Positions 41,390 to 50,777 of a stretch of 57,625 nucleotides of DNA are shown here, piece by piece. The position numbers and the translations under genes are program-made. Position 1 is the stretch's first letter, and every line of letters starts with the position of its first letter. The stretch spans positions 1 to 57,625 of the forward strand of contig NZ_JAMTCK010000015.1 of assembly GCF_024171785.1 (NCBI RefSeq), in the 5' to 3' direction. The stretch comes from Goodfellowiella coeruleoviolacea. GTDB lineage: Bacteria; Actinomycetota; Actinomycetes; Mycobacteriales; Pseudonocardiaceae. The notes below the pieces were generated by a model. It saw nothing but the letters and a program-made list of their open reading frames with translations. It was not told the DNA's origin and made no database searches.

Positions 41390-42070
41390 TCAGTTCAGCG
41401 CGGCGGCGACCTCTTCCCTGAGCCTGGGCAGCAGGGCGTAGAGCCTGTCGCCGGGGCAGAGGGTGTCGTAGTAGTCGCGGTGGCCGTCGATCTCGGTGGG
41501 CGGGATGTCGTACTGCTGGCAGGTGTAGACGCAGAAGGCGACCAGGGAGTCCCACAGCGCCTGCGGCGGCTCCACCTCCATGTAGTTGCCCTCGTTCTCG
41601 ATCCCGATGGCGGTGCGGTTCTGGCCGGGGCAGTGCGCGCCCTCGATCAGGTGGTCACCGCTGCGCAGGGCGGCCAGGCTCTGGTGGCGGCCCTCCATCA
41701 GGTAACCCCCGCGGCTGTTGGTGAAGTGCTGGCCGGAGTCCAGCCAGCCGTTGGTGTCCATGTGCAGGTCCTGGATCCACCGGGCGTGCTCGTAGGCGTG
41801 CGCCAGGGAGTAGTCCTCGACGTTGTCGGTGGCGGTGTGGTGGATCAGGATGCGCGCCGGGCGGCTGTACACCGCGGTGGGGTTGCGGGTGGGCTGGCGG
41901 GCGCCCCAGGTCGCGCAGCTGGCGATGGTGGGGCCGGTCGCGGCCGCGGCGGTGGGGGCGGTCACGGCGCCGACGGTGGCCACGCCGAGTCCGCTGCCCA
42001 GCAGCACGCCGGTGCCCAGGGCACCACGTAACAACGCCCGTCGGTTGAGCTGACCGTGTTCGTGGATCAC
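41390..42070 (-). CDS. secreted PGRP-domain N-acetylmuramoyl-L-alanine amidase
   Basis: A 226-residue amidase_2/PGRP protein. NRRALLRGALGTGVLLGSGLG is a twin-arginine signal. The zinc ligands are visible: ILIHHTAT (first His), GHRDYYDTLCPGD (second His and Cys) with AIGIENEGN between. It should cleave the amide between N-acetylmuramic acid and the stem peptide. GTG 42070 follows AAGGAGAACCC, the best ribosome binding site in the frame. Confidence 0.92.
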   Translation of the reverse strand: MIHEHGQLNRRALLRGALGTGVLLGSGLGVATVGAVTAPTAAAATGPTIASCATWGARQPTRNPTAVYSRPARILIHHTATDNVEDYSLAHAYEHARWIQDLHMDTNGWLDSGQHFTNSRGGYLMEGRHQSLAALRSGDHLIEGAHCPGQNRTAIGIENEGNYMEVEPPQALWDSLVAFCVYTCQQYDIPPTEIDGHRDYYDTLCPGDRLYALLPRLREEVAAALN

Positions 42071-42195
42071 GGGTTCTCCTTCAACGCAGGGGAAGGTGTG
42101 GAGCAGAACCGGCAGTCTTTTTCCCACCAAAGATGTTTCTGGTCAAGATCCAACTACGGCTTGTCGTGGCGCACCACCATTCGGTGGATGTGAAA

Positions 42196-42232
42196 CGCGA
42201 AGGAATTTCGCGATCGTGTTACCACGTGTAAC
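42196..42232. promoter_or_regulatory. two adjacent palindromes in a divergent promoter
   Basis: CGCGAA-GGAAT-TTCGCG (42196-42212) is a perfect 6-5-6 inverted repeat; GTTACCACGTGTAAC (42218-42232) is a 15-bp near-palindrome with a CACGTG core. They lie 126-163 bp upstream of the amidase start and 36-72 bp before the acylase. Confidence 0.5.
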
Positions 42233-42267
42233 GCGCGCCTCACCCGTCTCCGGAGAGGAGCCCATCC

Positions 42268-45108
42268 ATGTCGAGACGGAAAGCCGGGATCGCCCTGCTG
42301 GCCACGGTCGCCACCGGCTGGGCACTCACCATCGCCGTGTCACCCCCTGCCACCGCACAGCCGCCCCCGGCCAGCACCTTCGCCGCGCCGGACCACTGCG
42401 CCGCCCAGTGCTTCGACGTGCTGCCACCGGGCGCCAACGGCAACGCCACCCTGGCCGAGATCCTGGCCAACCGCACCCTGGGCATCCGGCCCAAGCACAG
42501 CGCCGACCAGCTGGGCAAGTACGCCAACCTGGCCGGTGGCTACCCCGGGCTGACCAACGAGCAGCTCAGCACGTTCTTCAACACCGCGGCCTTCGGCGTG
42601 CCGGCCGACCAGGTGGAGTCCACCACCAGCCCGCGCTCGGACGTGACCATCGTGCGGGACAAGACCCTGGGCATGCCGCACATCTACGGCACCACCCGGT
42701 CGGGCACCGAGTTCGGCGCCGGCTACGCCGCCGCACAGGACCGGCTCTGGCTGATGGACCTGTTCCGGCACGTCGGCCGGGGCCAGCTGACCCCGTTCGC
42801 CGGCGGCGCGCCCGCCAACCGGGCACTGGAGCAGACCTTCTGGGCCGCCGCCCCCTACACCGAGGCCGACCTGCAGGCCCAGATCGACCGGGTCGCCTCG
42901 GCCGGCCCGGCCGGCCAGCAGGCGCTCCAGGACGTCACCGACTACCTGGCCGGCATCAACGCCTACATCGACCAGTCCCACCGGGGCCGCTACTTCCCCG
43001 GCGAGTACGTGCTGACCGGGCACGTGGACGCGATCACCAACGCCGGCGAGATCGAGCCGTTCAAGGCCACCGACCTGGTGGCCATCGCCTCGGTGGTGGG
43101 CGCGCTGTTCGGTGCCGGTGGCGGCGGTGAGGTGCAGTCCGCGCTGGTGCTGCTGGCCGCGCAGAACGCGTTCGGCGCGCAGGCCGGGCAGCGGGCCTGG
43201 GCGGCGTTCCGCGAGCAGAACGACCCCGAGGCCGTGCTGACCCTGCACGACGGCCAGGCCTTCCCGTACGCGGCCAGCCCGGCCCAGGCCACGGGGGTGG
43301 CCCTGCCGGACGCGGGCACGGTGACCGACGAGCCGATCGTCCACGACCCCACCGGGTCGGCCGGGACGCAACAGGTCGGGCCGGCACCGGCCGGTGACCC
43401 CCGGCCCTCGGGTGCCTCCCCGGAACTGGAGTCCCTGCGCGGGATCTTCGACCGGGGCGTGCTGCCCGCCGACCTGCTGAGCCGGCCGCACGGCATGTCC
43501 AACGCCCTGGTGGTGTCCGGGGCGCACGGCCAGAACGGCAACCCGGTGGCCGTGTTCGGCCCGCAGACCGGGTACTTCGCCCCGCAGTTGCTGATCCTCC
43601 AGGAGCTGCAGGGCCCGGGCATCAGCGCGCGCGGCGCGTCCTTCGCCGGGGTGAGCATGTACGTCCAGTTGGGCCGAGGTGTGGACTACGCGTGGAGCGC
43701 CACCTCGGCCAACCAGGACATCATCGACACCTACGCGGTGCCGCTGTGCCGGCCGGACGGCGGGCCGGTGACCCGCGACTCCGAGTACTACCTGTTCCAC
43801 GGCCAGTGCGTGGCCATGGAACGGCTGGAGCGGCGCAACGAGTGGCAGCCCACCCTCGCGGACGGCACGGCCAAGGGCGCCTACACCCTGCGCGCGCTGC
43901 GCACCAAGTACGGGGTGGTGCGCAACCGGGGCACCGTCGGCGGAAAGCCGGTCGCGTTCACCACCCTGCGGTCCACCTACCTGCACGAGGTGGACTCCAT
44001 CATCGGGTTCCAGCAGTTCAACAACCCGGACGTGGTGCGCTCGGCGGCGGACTTCCAGCGCGCCGCCAACAACATCAGCTACACGTTCAACTGGTTCTAC
44101 GCCGACGCCGAGGACATCGCCTACTTCAACTCGGGCAGCAACCCGGTTCGACCGTCCACCGTGGACCCCAACCTGCCGGTGCTGGCCGAGCCGGCCAACG
44201 AGTGGCTGGGCTGGAACCCCACCACCAACACGGCCAGCTACACGCCGTTCGCGCAGCACCCCAACTCGATCAACCAGGACTACTACATCAGCTGGAACAA
44301 CAAGCAGGCCGAGCAGTACACGGCCGCCGGGTTCGGCAACGGCTCGGTGCACCGGGGCGACCTGCTCGACGACCGGGTGAAGTCACTTGTGGACAGTGGC
44401 GTGCCGGTGACGCCGGCCGCGCTGACCCGGGCGATGGCCGAGGCGGCCCTGGTCGACCTGCGCGCCGAGCAGGTGCTGCCCGAACTGCTGCGGGTGATCG
44501 ACGCGGCACCGGTCACCGACCCGGCCCTGGCCAACGCGGTCAGCCAACTGCGCGCCTGGCAGGCGGCCGGCTCGCTGCGCCGGGAGACCACGCCGGGCAG
44601 CCACAACTACACCCACGCCGACGCCATCCGGGTGCTAGACGCGTGGTGGCCGCTGCTGGTGCGGGCCGCGTTCGAACCCGGACTGGGCAGCCCGCTCTAC
44701 ACCGAGCTGACCAGGGCCGTGCAGGTCGACGAGCCGCCGTCGGACACCCACGGCACCACCCCGCACAAGGGCTCCTCGTTCCAGTACGGCTGGTGGAGCT
44801 ACGTGGACAAGGACCTCCGCGCGGTGCTGGGCGAGCAGGTCAGCGGCGGGCTGGACCGGCGCTACTGCGGCGGCGGCTTGCTCACCCAGTGCCGCCAGGT
44901 GCTGCTGGACAGCCTCGCCAAGGCCGTGGCCACCCCCGCGAAACAGGTCTACCCGGGCGACGCCGACTGCTCGGCCGGTGACCAGTGGTGCGCCGACACC
45001 ATCATCCACCGCCCCATGGGCGGCATCACCCAGAACAAGATCGGCTGGCAGAACCGGCCCACCTTCCAGCAGGTGGTGCACTTCCCCACCCACCGCCCCA
45101 CCAGCTGA
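42268..45108 (+). CDS. secreted penicillin acylase family (S45) amidohydrolase
   Basis: A 946-residue Ntn-hydrolase precursor of the penicillin/AHL/aculeacin acylase family. Signal peptide at residues 1-31 (ALLATVATGWALTIAVSPPATA). The alpha-chain region has VRDKTLGMPHIYGTTRSGTEFGAGYAAAQDRLWLMDLFR. The autoproteolytic nucleophile is probably the Ser in RPHGMSNALVVSG (about residue 411), followed by GPQTGYFAPQ and the oxyanion-region motifs. Several C-terminal Cys pairs fit an exported enzyme. ATG 42268 follows GGAGAGGAG. Natural substrates (lipopeptides, acyl-homoserine lactones or beta-lactams) cannot be told from sequence. Confidence 0.92.
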   Translation: MSRRKAGIALLATVATGWALTIAVSPPATAQPPPASTFAAPDHCAAQCFDVLPPGANGNATLAEILANRTLGIRPKHSADQLGKYANLAGGYPGLTNEQLSTFFNTAAFGVPADQVESTTSPRSDVTIVRDKTLGMPHIYGTTRSGTEFGAGYAAAQDRLWLMDLFRHVGRGQLTPFAGGAPANRALEQTFWAAAPYTEADLQAQIDRVASAGPAGQQALQDVTDYLAGINAYIDQSHRGRYFPGEYVLTGHVDAITNAGEIEPFKATDLVAIASVVGALFGAGGGGEVQSALVLLAAQNAFGAQAGQRAWAAFREQNDPEAVLTLHDGQAFPYAASPAQATGVALPDAGTVTDEPIVHDPTGSAGTQQVGPAPAGDPRPSGASPELESLRGIFDRGVLPADLLSRPHGMSNALVVSGAHGQNGNPVAVFGPQTGYFAPQLLILQELQGPGISARGASFAGVSMYVQLGRGVDYAWSATSANQDIIDTYAVPLCRPDGGPVTRDSEYYLFHGQCVAMERLERRNEWQPTLADGTAKGAYTLRALRTKYGVVRNRGTVGGKPVAFTTLRSTYLHEVDSIIGFQQFNNPDVVRSAADFQRAANNISYTFNWFYADAEDIAYFNSGSNPVRPSTVDPNLPVLAEPANEWLGWNPTTNTASYTPFAQHPNSINQDYYISWNNKQAEQYTAAGFGNGSVHRGDLLDDRVKSLVDSGVPVTPAALTRAMAEAALVDLRAEQVLPELLRVIDAAPVTDPALANAVSQLRAWQAAGSLRRETTPGSHNYTHADAIRVLDAWWPLLVRAAFEPGLGSPLYTELTRAVQVDEPPSDTHGTTPHKGSSFQYGWWSYVDKDLRAVLGEQVSGGLDRRYCGGGLLTQCRQVLLDSLAKAVATPAKQVYPGDADCSAGDQWCADTIIHRPMGGITQNKIGWQNRPTFQQVVHFPTHRPTS

Positions 45109-45134
45109 GCCCTGGCTGGCCCGGGTGCGGGCCG

Positions 45135-45180
45135 GAGGTGGTCAGCGGGCGGGCCTGCGGCGGATTCCGCTGACCACCTC
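45135..45180. terminator. bidirectional terminator between acylase and protease
   Basis: GAGGTGGTCAGCGG (45135-45148) and CCGCTGACCACCTC (45167-45180) form a perfect 14-bp stem with an 18-base loop between two convergent genes. Confidence 0.8.
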
Positions 45181-45201
45181 GGACGGGGACCGGCCGGCGG
45201 C

Positions 45202-46023
45202 TCACACCGTGTGCTCGATCCAGTCGCGGTAGGCGGTGACGTCGGTCCAGTAGCCGAAGCCGGTGCCGCAGCGGCCGTCGTCGTCGGCGGGGCCGCCGGT
45301 GGCGCCGACGAGTTCCCAGCGGCGGTCGGCCCCGCGCTGGAGCTGGGGACCGCCCGAGTCGCCGTCACACGCGTTGGTGCCGGGCAGCACGCCCTCGGTG
45401 CACAACGTGCTGGCCGGGTCGAAGATGTCGCCGCACTGCTCGTCCGGCACGATCCGGGTGTCCAGTTCCCGCAGCCACTGGGACTTCTCCGGGGAGTCCT
45501 CGCTGGTCCGGCCCCAGCCGAGCACGCGGGTCACGGTTCCGGGCGCACCGGAGGCGGCGGCGATCCGGATCGGCCGCTGGCGCACCGGGTGGTCGAGCCG
45601 CAGCAACGCCAGATCACCCCTGCCCAGGCCCAGTTCCGGGTTCAGCACGATCTCGGTGACCCGGGCCTGGCTGCCACCCGTGGTCCAGTCGTGGCTGCCG
45701 ACCCGCGCGGTCAGGCCCTCGGTGGAGATCGGCACGACCGAACCGTCCGCCTCCCGCCGGGCGAAGCAGTGCGCGGCGGTGACCACCCAGTCCCGCGCGA
45801 CCAGGGAGCCGCCGCAGCGGAACGCGCCGTTGAGCTGGAACGCGGTCATGAACTCGTAGCGCTCGGTGGCCGGACGACCCCCGATGACCTGTGTGCCGAC
45901 GTCGGCGGCGGACGCGGTGTCGGCGGCGGACGCGGCCGGTGCCGCCAGCAGCGCGGCGGTGGTCACCGCCACGCCGGTCAGCACAGCACTGGTCAGGGCA
46001 GCGGCCGCGGAGCGGAATCGCAT
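45202..46023 (-). CDS. secreted trypsin-like serine protease (S1A)
   Basis: A 273-residue exported protease. Signal peptide to about residue 33, a short propeptide, then activation-type IGGRPA. The catalytic triad is visible: TAAHC (His), RGDLALLRLD (Asp) and GDSGGPQ (Ser). An Asp-containing NACDGDSGG segment favours trypsin-like Arg/Lys specificity. Start ATG 46023. Confidence 0.93.
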   Translation of the reverse strand: MRFRSAAAALTSAVLTGVAVTTAALLAAPAASAADTASAADVGTQVIGGRPATERYEFMTAFQLNGAFRCGGSLVARDWVVTAAHCFARREADGSVVPISTEGLTARVGSHDWTTGGSQARVTEIVLNPELGLGRGDLALLRLDHPVRQRPIRIAAASGAPGTVTRVLGWGRTSEDSPEKSQWLRELDTRIVPDEQCGDIFDPASTLCTEGVLPGTNACDGDSGGPQLQRGADRRWELVGATGGPADDDGRCGTGFGYWTDVTAYRDWIEHTV

Positions 46024-46232
46024 GTGTCGTCACTTCCTTTGCCGGGGTGAACGGGACACGGCAAAGCTATGGACGAGCGTGCGGTTCCGGCATCGGTCCG
46101 CGGAGTGGTTCGCGGTCCGACCCCAGGCGGACGTGGACGACGTCGCGCTCGGGGTCGGCTGCGGGTTGATCCCCTAGGGTCGGCCGCTTCCGGGCGGCAC
46201 TGGGCGGCACCGGGCGGTGCTGGTGGCCGGGG

Positions 46233-46673
46233 TCAGTCGGAGACGTTGTCCACGGCGACGACCTTGGTGATCCGGCCGCGCACCAGCAGTTCGCCGGGCA
46301 CGCCGTTGCGGCGGCCGTAGGCCGGGCCCAGGTCCTCGCCCATGTACCGGGTGCCCAGCCGGGTGGCCCAGGTGAGCAGGTCGTCCAGGTCCTCGGACAG
46401 CTCGGCGACGCCGTCCAGCCGGACGTAGCCGTACGGCGGGTGCTCCTTGTCCACGCACAGCGAGAACCGGCCGTCGCGACGCAGCGCCCGGCCCTTGACC
46501 GAGGTGGCCTCGGTGGTGAACACGATGTGCGGCGCGTCCGGTGTGGCATCGTCGATCAGGAACCACACCGGGGTGACGTGCGGGCTGCCGTCCTTGCGGA
46601 CCACGGCCAGCTTGCCGGTCCTGGTGCCCTCGCCGACGAAGTCCCGCCACTCCTGTTCGGACATGGTCCGCAT
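46233..46673 (-). CDS. PPOX-class (pyridoxamine 5'-phosphate oxidase-like) F420/FMN-binding protein
   Basis: A 146-residue split-barrel flavin-binding protein: GTRTGKLAVVRKDGSPHVTPVWFLIDD and YGYVRLDGVAEL are typical of PPOX-class proteins, many of which in actinomycetes use F420. Starts at ATG 46673. Substrate unknown. Confidence 0.85.
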   Translation of the reverse strand: MRTMSEQEWRDFVGEGTRTGKLAVVRKDGSPHVTPVWFLIDDATPDAPHIVFTTEATSVKGRALRRDGRFSLCVDKEHPPYGYVRLDGVAELSEDLDDLLTWATRLGTRYMGEDLGPAYGRRNGVPGELLVRGRITKVVAVDNVSD

Positions 46674-46721
46674 CGCGCCACGCTCCCATCACCACGTGCC
46701 AACTGCCTGACGGGGGAGAGG

Positions 46722-48200
46722 CTACGACCTGGCCGTCGGTTCCACCTCGACCCGGTTGCGGCCGAGCCGCTTGGCCCGGTACAGGGCGGCGTCCGCGGCC
46801 TTGAACAGGGTGTCCAGTTTGGCCGGTCCGGCGGCCACGCCCACGCTGACCGTTGGCGGGCGGATCATCGGCCCGAGCAGTCCGGACCAGTCGTGTTGGT
46901 CGACGGACTTGCGGATGCGCTCGGCCACGGCCGGGCCGATGTCGTAGTCGTTGCCGGTGTCGCCGAGCAGCACCACGAACTCGTCGCCGGCCCACCGGGC
47001 CACCAGGTCGTCGATCCGGCACTCCCGCCGCAGCAGCTGGGCGATCTCCCGCAGCACCGCGTCGCCGGCCGCGTGCCCGGCGTCGTCGTTGACGCCCTTG
47101 AACCCGTCCACGTCCAACAGCACCAGCCACGGGATCCGGCCCTTGGTGGCGGTGCTGTCCAACAGGAACGGCGCGGTGCGCTCCAGCCCGAGCCGGTTGG
47201 TCAGCCCGGTGAGCGGGTCGCGCGCCGCCGCCTCCTGCGCGGCCACGGCCAGCCGCTGCGCCTGCACGGCCACCTTGCGCTGTTCCAGCGCCTGGCCAAG
47301 GCCCTCCTGGAGGGTCTCGACGGCGGTGAGGCTGGCCCCGACGCTGCGGCGCAGCGCGGCGGCCTCACCCACGGGATCGCCCACGGCGGCGCAGGCGTCG
47401 GCCAGGTCGAGGGAGAAGCGGAACAACAGCGAGATGTCGTTGACCCGCTCGGCCAGCTCCACGGCGCGGCGCAGCACGTCGCGAGCCTGGTCCTGGTCGC
47501 CGCGGTGCTGGTGCAGGATGCCGAGCACCCAGTCGGCCACGGCCTGGCCCCACTCGTCGCCGACCGCCACGCACTGGTCGTGGGTGTCCCTGGCCAGCTG
47601 CTCGGCCCGGTCGTACGCGCCGATGCCGATCAGCGACCGGCTGTAGGCGGCCATGATCGCCCGCCGGAACGCCGGGTCCGCCACCAGCTCCAGGCCCTCC
47701 CGCAGGTAGCCGGCGGCCTGCCGGAACACCTGCTCGGCGGCCTGGGGCGGGCCGGAGGCCGCGCGGAAGTTCAGGATGCCGCCGAGCCGTTGCAGGCACT
47801 GCGCGAGCGTTTCGGCGTCCCCGGACCGCCTGGCGACCTGCACGGCCAGCCGCAGCATGTCCAGGGCGGCCCGGCGGTGGCCGATGCCCTCCAGCAGGTA
47901 GCCCAGCGCGCTCATGGTCTGGGCCGCCGCCGGTGAGTCGGGGTGCTCGGAGTCCAGGTCGGTCCACCCCTCGGCGGCCAGTTCCAGCGCGAGCGGGATC
48001 CGGCTCAGCCGCCAGGCCAACACCGCCCGGTTGACCAGCACGGCCGACCGGCTCCAGCGTCCGCCGCCCGGTGGCACCCTGGCCACCACCTCGTCGAACA
48101 ACTGGTTGGCGTCGGCCAGCCGGCCGGCGTTGAGCAGGTCGCGGACCCGCTGGTCCTCGGAAGGTATGTCGCCCGCCGCCAGCGGGCTGTCGTACTCCAC
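46722..48200 (-). CDS. TPR-GGDEF diguanylate cyclase-like protein
   Basis: A 492-residue cytoplasmic protein. The first 310 residues are TPR-like helical repeats, then a coiled segment (ALEQRKVAVQAQRLAVAAQEAA) and a C-terminal GGDEF domain (RDPLTGLTNRLGLERT; DVDGFKGVNDDAGHAAGDAVL). The signature loop reads AGDEF; some AGDEF enzymes are active, so c-di-GMP synthesis is plausible. No EAL domain, no membrane helix. GTG 48200 is the start. Confidence 0.88.
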   Translation of the reverse strand: MEYDSPLAAGDIPSEDQRVRDLLNAGRLADANQLFDEVVARVPPGGGRWSRSAVLVNRAVLAWRLSRIPLALELAAEGWTDLDSEHPDSPAAAQTMSALGYLLEGIGHRRAALDMLRLAVQVARRSGDAETLAQCLQRLGGILNFRAASGPPQAAEQVFRQAAGYLREGLELVADPAFRRAIMAAYSRSLIGIGAYDRAEQLARDTHDQCVAVGDEWGQAVADWVLGILHQHRGDQDQARDVLRRAVELAERVNDISLLFRFSLDLADACAAVGDPVGEAAALRRSVGASLTAVETLQEGLGQALEQRKVAVQAQRLAVAAQEAAARDPLTGLTNRLGLERTAPFLLDSTATKGRIPWLVLLDVDGFKGVNDDAGHAAGDAVLREIAQLLRRECRIDDLVARWAGDEFVVLLGDTGNDYDIGPAVAERIRKSVDQHDWSGLLGPMIRPPTVSVGVAAGPAKLDTLFKAADAALYRAKRLGRNRVEVEPTARS

Positions 48201-48449
48201 TTCGCCCTCGACACTCCCCAGTCCGACTGAACACGTGGACGTCCTGCCACGTACGCCGGCTTGGCCTATCCAGGCTAACGGTGCGATCGGTCGTTGTGCC
48301 GATCCTGGCGTAACACGTCAGCGAGTGGACGGTGTGCTCTGCCGGCTGGTTCCCAGTCCAGTGTGTCCAGTGGGCTCAGCGCCAGTCTGCCACCCGGTCA
48401 GGTGAGGACTCTGACCCGGTCGGGTGTCCGATGCGGAGGGAGGGGCTGG
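48201..48449. other. intergenic region upstream of the GGDEF gene
   Basis: About 250 bases containing the GGDEF gene promoter and the 3' trailer of the ribosomal operon. No gene or strong hairpin seen. Confidence 0.4.
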
Positions 48450-48689
48450 CTAGCTCCGGCTCGGTCCCGGGTACGGCAGCAGGGCCATCTCACGGGCGGT
48501 CTTGATCGCCGAGGCGACCTCGCGCTGCTGGCGCGGTGTCAGGCCGGTGACCCGCCGGGAGCGGATCTTGCCCCGGTCGGAGATGAACTTGCGCAGCAGG
48601 GTGGTGTCCTTCCAGTCCACCCGCTCGACGCCTTCCTTGAGCAGCAGGTTCTGCCGGCGCTTGCCAGGGCGCCGCTCGACTCGTGCCAC
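48450..48689 (-). CDS. rpsR: zinc-independent 30S ribosomal protein S18
   Basis: A 79-residue bS18 paralogue: [50 protein letters not shown]. The cysteines that bind zinc in the housekeeping copy are absent ([13 protein letters not shown] replaces the CxxC region), marking the C-minus form made under zinc starvation. GTG 48689 is the start. Last gene of the leftward L33-S14-S18 operon. Confidence 0.95.
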   Translation of the reverse strand: MARVERRPGKRRQNLLLKEGVERVDWKDTTLLRKFISDRGKIRSRRVTGLTPRQQREVASAIKTAREMALLPYPGPSRS

Positions 48690-48702
48690 GGTGGTGTCCT
48701 CC

Positions 48703-49008
48703 TCACCAACTCGACTTGGTCACGCCGGGCAGTTCGCCGCGGTGGGCCAGCTCCCGCAGCCGGATCCGGGACAGCCCGAACGCGCGGAAGTGGCCGCGCG
48801 GCCGGCCGTCCACCGCGTCCCGGTTGCGCAGCCGGGTGGGGCTGGCGTCGCGGGGCAGCCGGTGCAGGGCGCGCGCGGCGGCGGCGCGCTGGTCCGGTGT
48901 GGACGCGGGTGAGCGCAGCGCCTCCTTGAGTTCCGCCCGGCGTTGCGCGTACCTGGCCACCACCTGGCGGCGCTGCTGGTCCTTGACGATCTTGGACTTC
49001 TTGGCCAC
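48703..49008 (-). CDS. rpsN: zinc-independent 30S ribosomal protein S14
   Basis: A 101-residue uS14 of the long, cysteine-free type: [14 protein letters not shown] at the start and [43 protein letters not shown] at the end. GTG 49008 is preferred over GTG 49017 because it gives the family start MAKK and puts GAGGAGAGG at a workable distance. It lies between rpmG and rpsR in the zinc-responsive operon. Confidence 0.95.
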   Translation of the reverse strand: MAKKSKIVKDQQRRQVVARYAQRRAELKEALRSPASTPDQRAAAARALHRLPRDASPTRLRNRDAVDGRPRGHFRAFGLSRIRLRELAHRGELPGVTKSSW

Positions 49009-49013
49009 GTCGG

Positions 49014-49178
49014 TCACCTCTCCTCGCGGAACTCGACGTGCGCGCGTACCACCGGGTCGAACTTGCGCAGGACCAGGCGGTCCGGGTCGTTGCGCCGGTT
49101 CTTGCGGGTCACGTAGGTGTAGCCGGTCCCGGCGGTGGACCGGAGTTTGACGATGGGCCGAAGTTCGTTGCGGGCCAC
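49014..49178 (-). CDS. rpmG: zinc-independent 50S ribosomal protein L33
   Basis: A 54-residue bL33: [41 protein letters not shown], without cysteines. GTG 49178 gives the conserved MARNELRP start; an in-frame GTG at 49196 adds six extra residues. First gene of the leftward operon, 40 bp from a probable Zur box. Confidence 0.95.
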   Translation of the reverse strand: MARNELRPIVKLRSTAGTGYTYVTRKNRRNDPDRLVLRKFDPVVRAHVEFREER

Positions 49179-49217
49179 GGGTTCCGCTCTCCTCACTCCT
49201 GATGGGCCAGACCTAGA

Positions 49218-49238
49218 TGAAAACGGGATCCGTTTTCA
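49218..49238. promoter_or_regulatory. probable Zur box 1
   Basis: TGAAAACGG and CCGTTTTCA flank GAT: a perfect 9-3-9 inverted repeat resembling actinobacterial Zur boxes. It lies 40 bp upstream of the rpmG start, preceded by CTAGA as is box 2. Confidence 0.7.
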
Positions 49239-49277
49239 CAAATGCCCGGCGACAGGGTAGCGTGCCCGACAGCTAGA

Positions 49278-49292
49278 TGGAAATCATTGTCG
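49278..49292. promoter_or_regulatory. probable Zur box 2
   Basis: TGGAAATCATTGTCG resembles the Zur consensus TGAAAATNATTTTCA, 14 bp before the mrf GTG start. Both divergent transcripts would be repressed by zinc-loaded Zur. Confidence 0.6.
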
Positions 49293-49305
49293 ATAGGGGG
49301 TTGTC

Positions 49306-50628
49306 GTGGTCACGGACCAGCGCATCCCAGTGGTGTTGGTGGCCGGGCTGGCCGAGCCGGCCGCCGCAACGGTCGCGGACGCGCTGCTGCTCGACCGGGC
49401 CGGCACCGCGGTGATCCGGCACGACCTGCGCCGGCTCGCCGACGGCGTGATCCACCGCCGAGTCCGCCACCACCGGCCGGGCCCGGACATCCACGACCGG
49501 ACCGCGCTGCTGGAACTCGCCCACGGCTGCGTGTCCTGCACCCTGCGCGAGGACCTGCTGCCGCTGCTGGTCCGGCTGGCCGCGCGGTCGGACACCGTCC
49601 ACCGGATCGTGCTGCACCTGGACCCCGCCCTGGAACCCGAGGCGGTCTGCTGGGCCATCCACCACGTGCTGCTCGCGGACGGGCGCACCGCGGCGGACCG
49701 GGTGCGGATCGAGGCGGTGATCACCACCGTGGACCTGGCCAGTTGGCTGACCGACGCCACCGGGGACACCACCCTGGCCGAGCGCGGTCTCGGCGCGGCA
49801 GCGACCGACGAGCGCACCCTGGCCCAGGTGGCCGTGGGCCAGGTGGAGTTCGCCGACGCGCTGGTGCTGGTGCCGGGCGCGGACGCCTGGGCAGGGGCGC
49901 GCACCCGGGCCGTGCTGGACCGGCTGGCCCCGGCCACCGCCCGCGTGGAACTGTCCACCCCGGACGGTGCTGGGGCCGGTGTGGACGTCGCCGGCCTGCT
50001 GGGGCGGGTGCCGGACAACGCCCGGCGGGGCCGGACCGACGACCCGCACGGGCCGCTGCTGCGCGGTCAGCCACCGCTGGAGCCGGACTGCGGGGTGGCG
50101 CTCACCGTGTTCCGCGAGCGCCGGCCCTTCCACCCGCAGCGGCTGCACCGGGCGCTGGACGTGCTGTTGGACGGCGTGGTGCGCACCAGGGGCCGGGTGT
50201 GGCTGGCCAGCCAGCCCGACGTGGCGCTGTGGCTGGAGTCGGCCGGCGGCGGACTGCGGGTCGGGCACGCCGGCCCGTGGCTGGCCGCGATCCCCGACGC
50301 GGACTGGGCCGGTGTCGACCCGGAGCGCCGCGCCATGGCCGCGCTGAGCTGGCACCCCGACCACGGCGACCGCACCCAGGAACTGGCGGTGCTGTCCCAC
50401 CTGGCCGACCCCGAGGAGATCACCTCGGCACTGCGGGCCGCCCTGCTCACCGACGCGGAACTCGGCCGAGGCCAGCGGGAGTGGCTGCGCTACCCGGACC
50501 CGTTCGCCGACTGGCGGGACAGCGGCTGCGCACCGCCCAGCCCCACCGGCGCCGGCACGCCCGGCCGCGACGACCCAACCAACCGCACGAACCGGAAGAA
50601 CCGAGAGGACCGAGAGGACCAGGCGTGA
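49306..50628 (+). CDS. mrf: Mrf-like CobW-family protein (hibernation factor recruiter), degenerate P-loop
   Basis: A 440-residue CobW C-terminal family protein resembling mycobacterial Mrf (Rv0106), which under zinc depletion recruits the hibernation factor MPY to ribosomes containing C-minus proteins. Shared features are [13 protein letters not shown] (a CxxC), [46 protein letters not shown] and [11 protein letters not shown]. The Walker A of true CobW GTPases (GxxGxGKT) is replaced by [14 protein letters not shown], so GTPase activity is unlikely. GTG 49306 follows TAGGGGG. It overlaps L31 by 4 bp (GTGA). Confidence 0.88.
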   Translation: MVTDQRIPVVLVAGLAEPAAATVADALLLDRAGTAVIRHDLRRLADGVIHRRVRHHRPGPDIHDRTALLELAHGCVSCTLREDLLPLLVRLAARSDTVHRIVLHLDPALEPEAVCWAIHHVLLADGRTAADRVRIEAVITTVDLASWLTDATGDTTLAERGLGAAATDERTLAQVAVGQVEFADALVLVPGADAWAGARTRAVLDRLAPATARVELSTPDGAGAGVDVAGLLGRVPDNARRGRTDDPHGPLLRGQPPLEPDCGVALTVFRERRPFHPQRLHRALDVLLDGVVRTRGRVWLASQPDVALWLESAGGGLRVGHAGPWLAAIPDADWAGVDPERRAMAALSWHPDHGDRTQELAVLSHLADPEEITSALRAALLTDAELGRGQREWLRYPDPFADWRDSGCAPPSPTGAGTPGRDDPTNRTNRKNREDREDQA

Positions 50629-50777
50629 AACCAGGCAGCCAGCCCGAGGTGGACGTGCACGTCACCGCGGGCGCACACCCGTTCTGGACCGGGCAGCAGC
50701 GCCTGGTCGCGGCGGGCCGGGTGGAGAAGTTCCACCGCCGCTACGGCCGGCGGGAGCGGCGGGGAGGGGAGCGCTGA
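50625..50777 (+). CDS. rpmE2: short type B 50S ribosomal protein L31
   Basis: A 50-residue bL31 type B. It starts [23 protein letters not shown] and ends [11 protein letters not shown] plus a basic tail. Normal type B L31 proteins are about 80-90 residues: the segment between MKP and the V-DV strand before HPFWTG (about 40 residues) is missing, apparently as one internal deletion. There are no cysteines. GTG 50625 overlaps mrf by 4 bp, and its TGA overlaps the L32 ATG by 1 bp (TGATG). Confidence 0.88.
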   Translation: MKPGSQPEVDVHVTAGAHPFWTGQQRLVAAGRVEKFHRRYGRRERRGGER

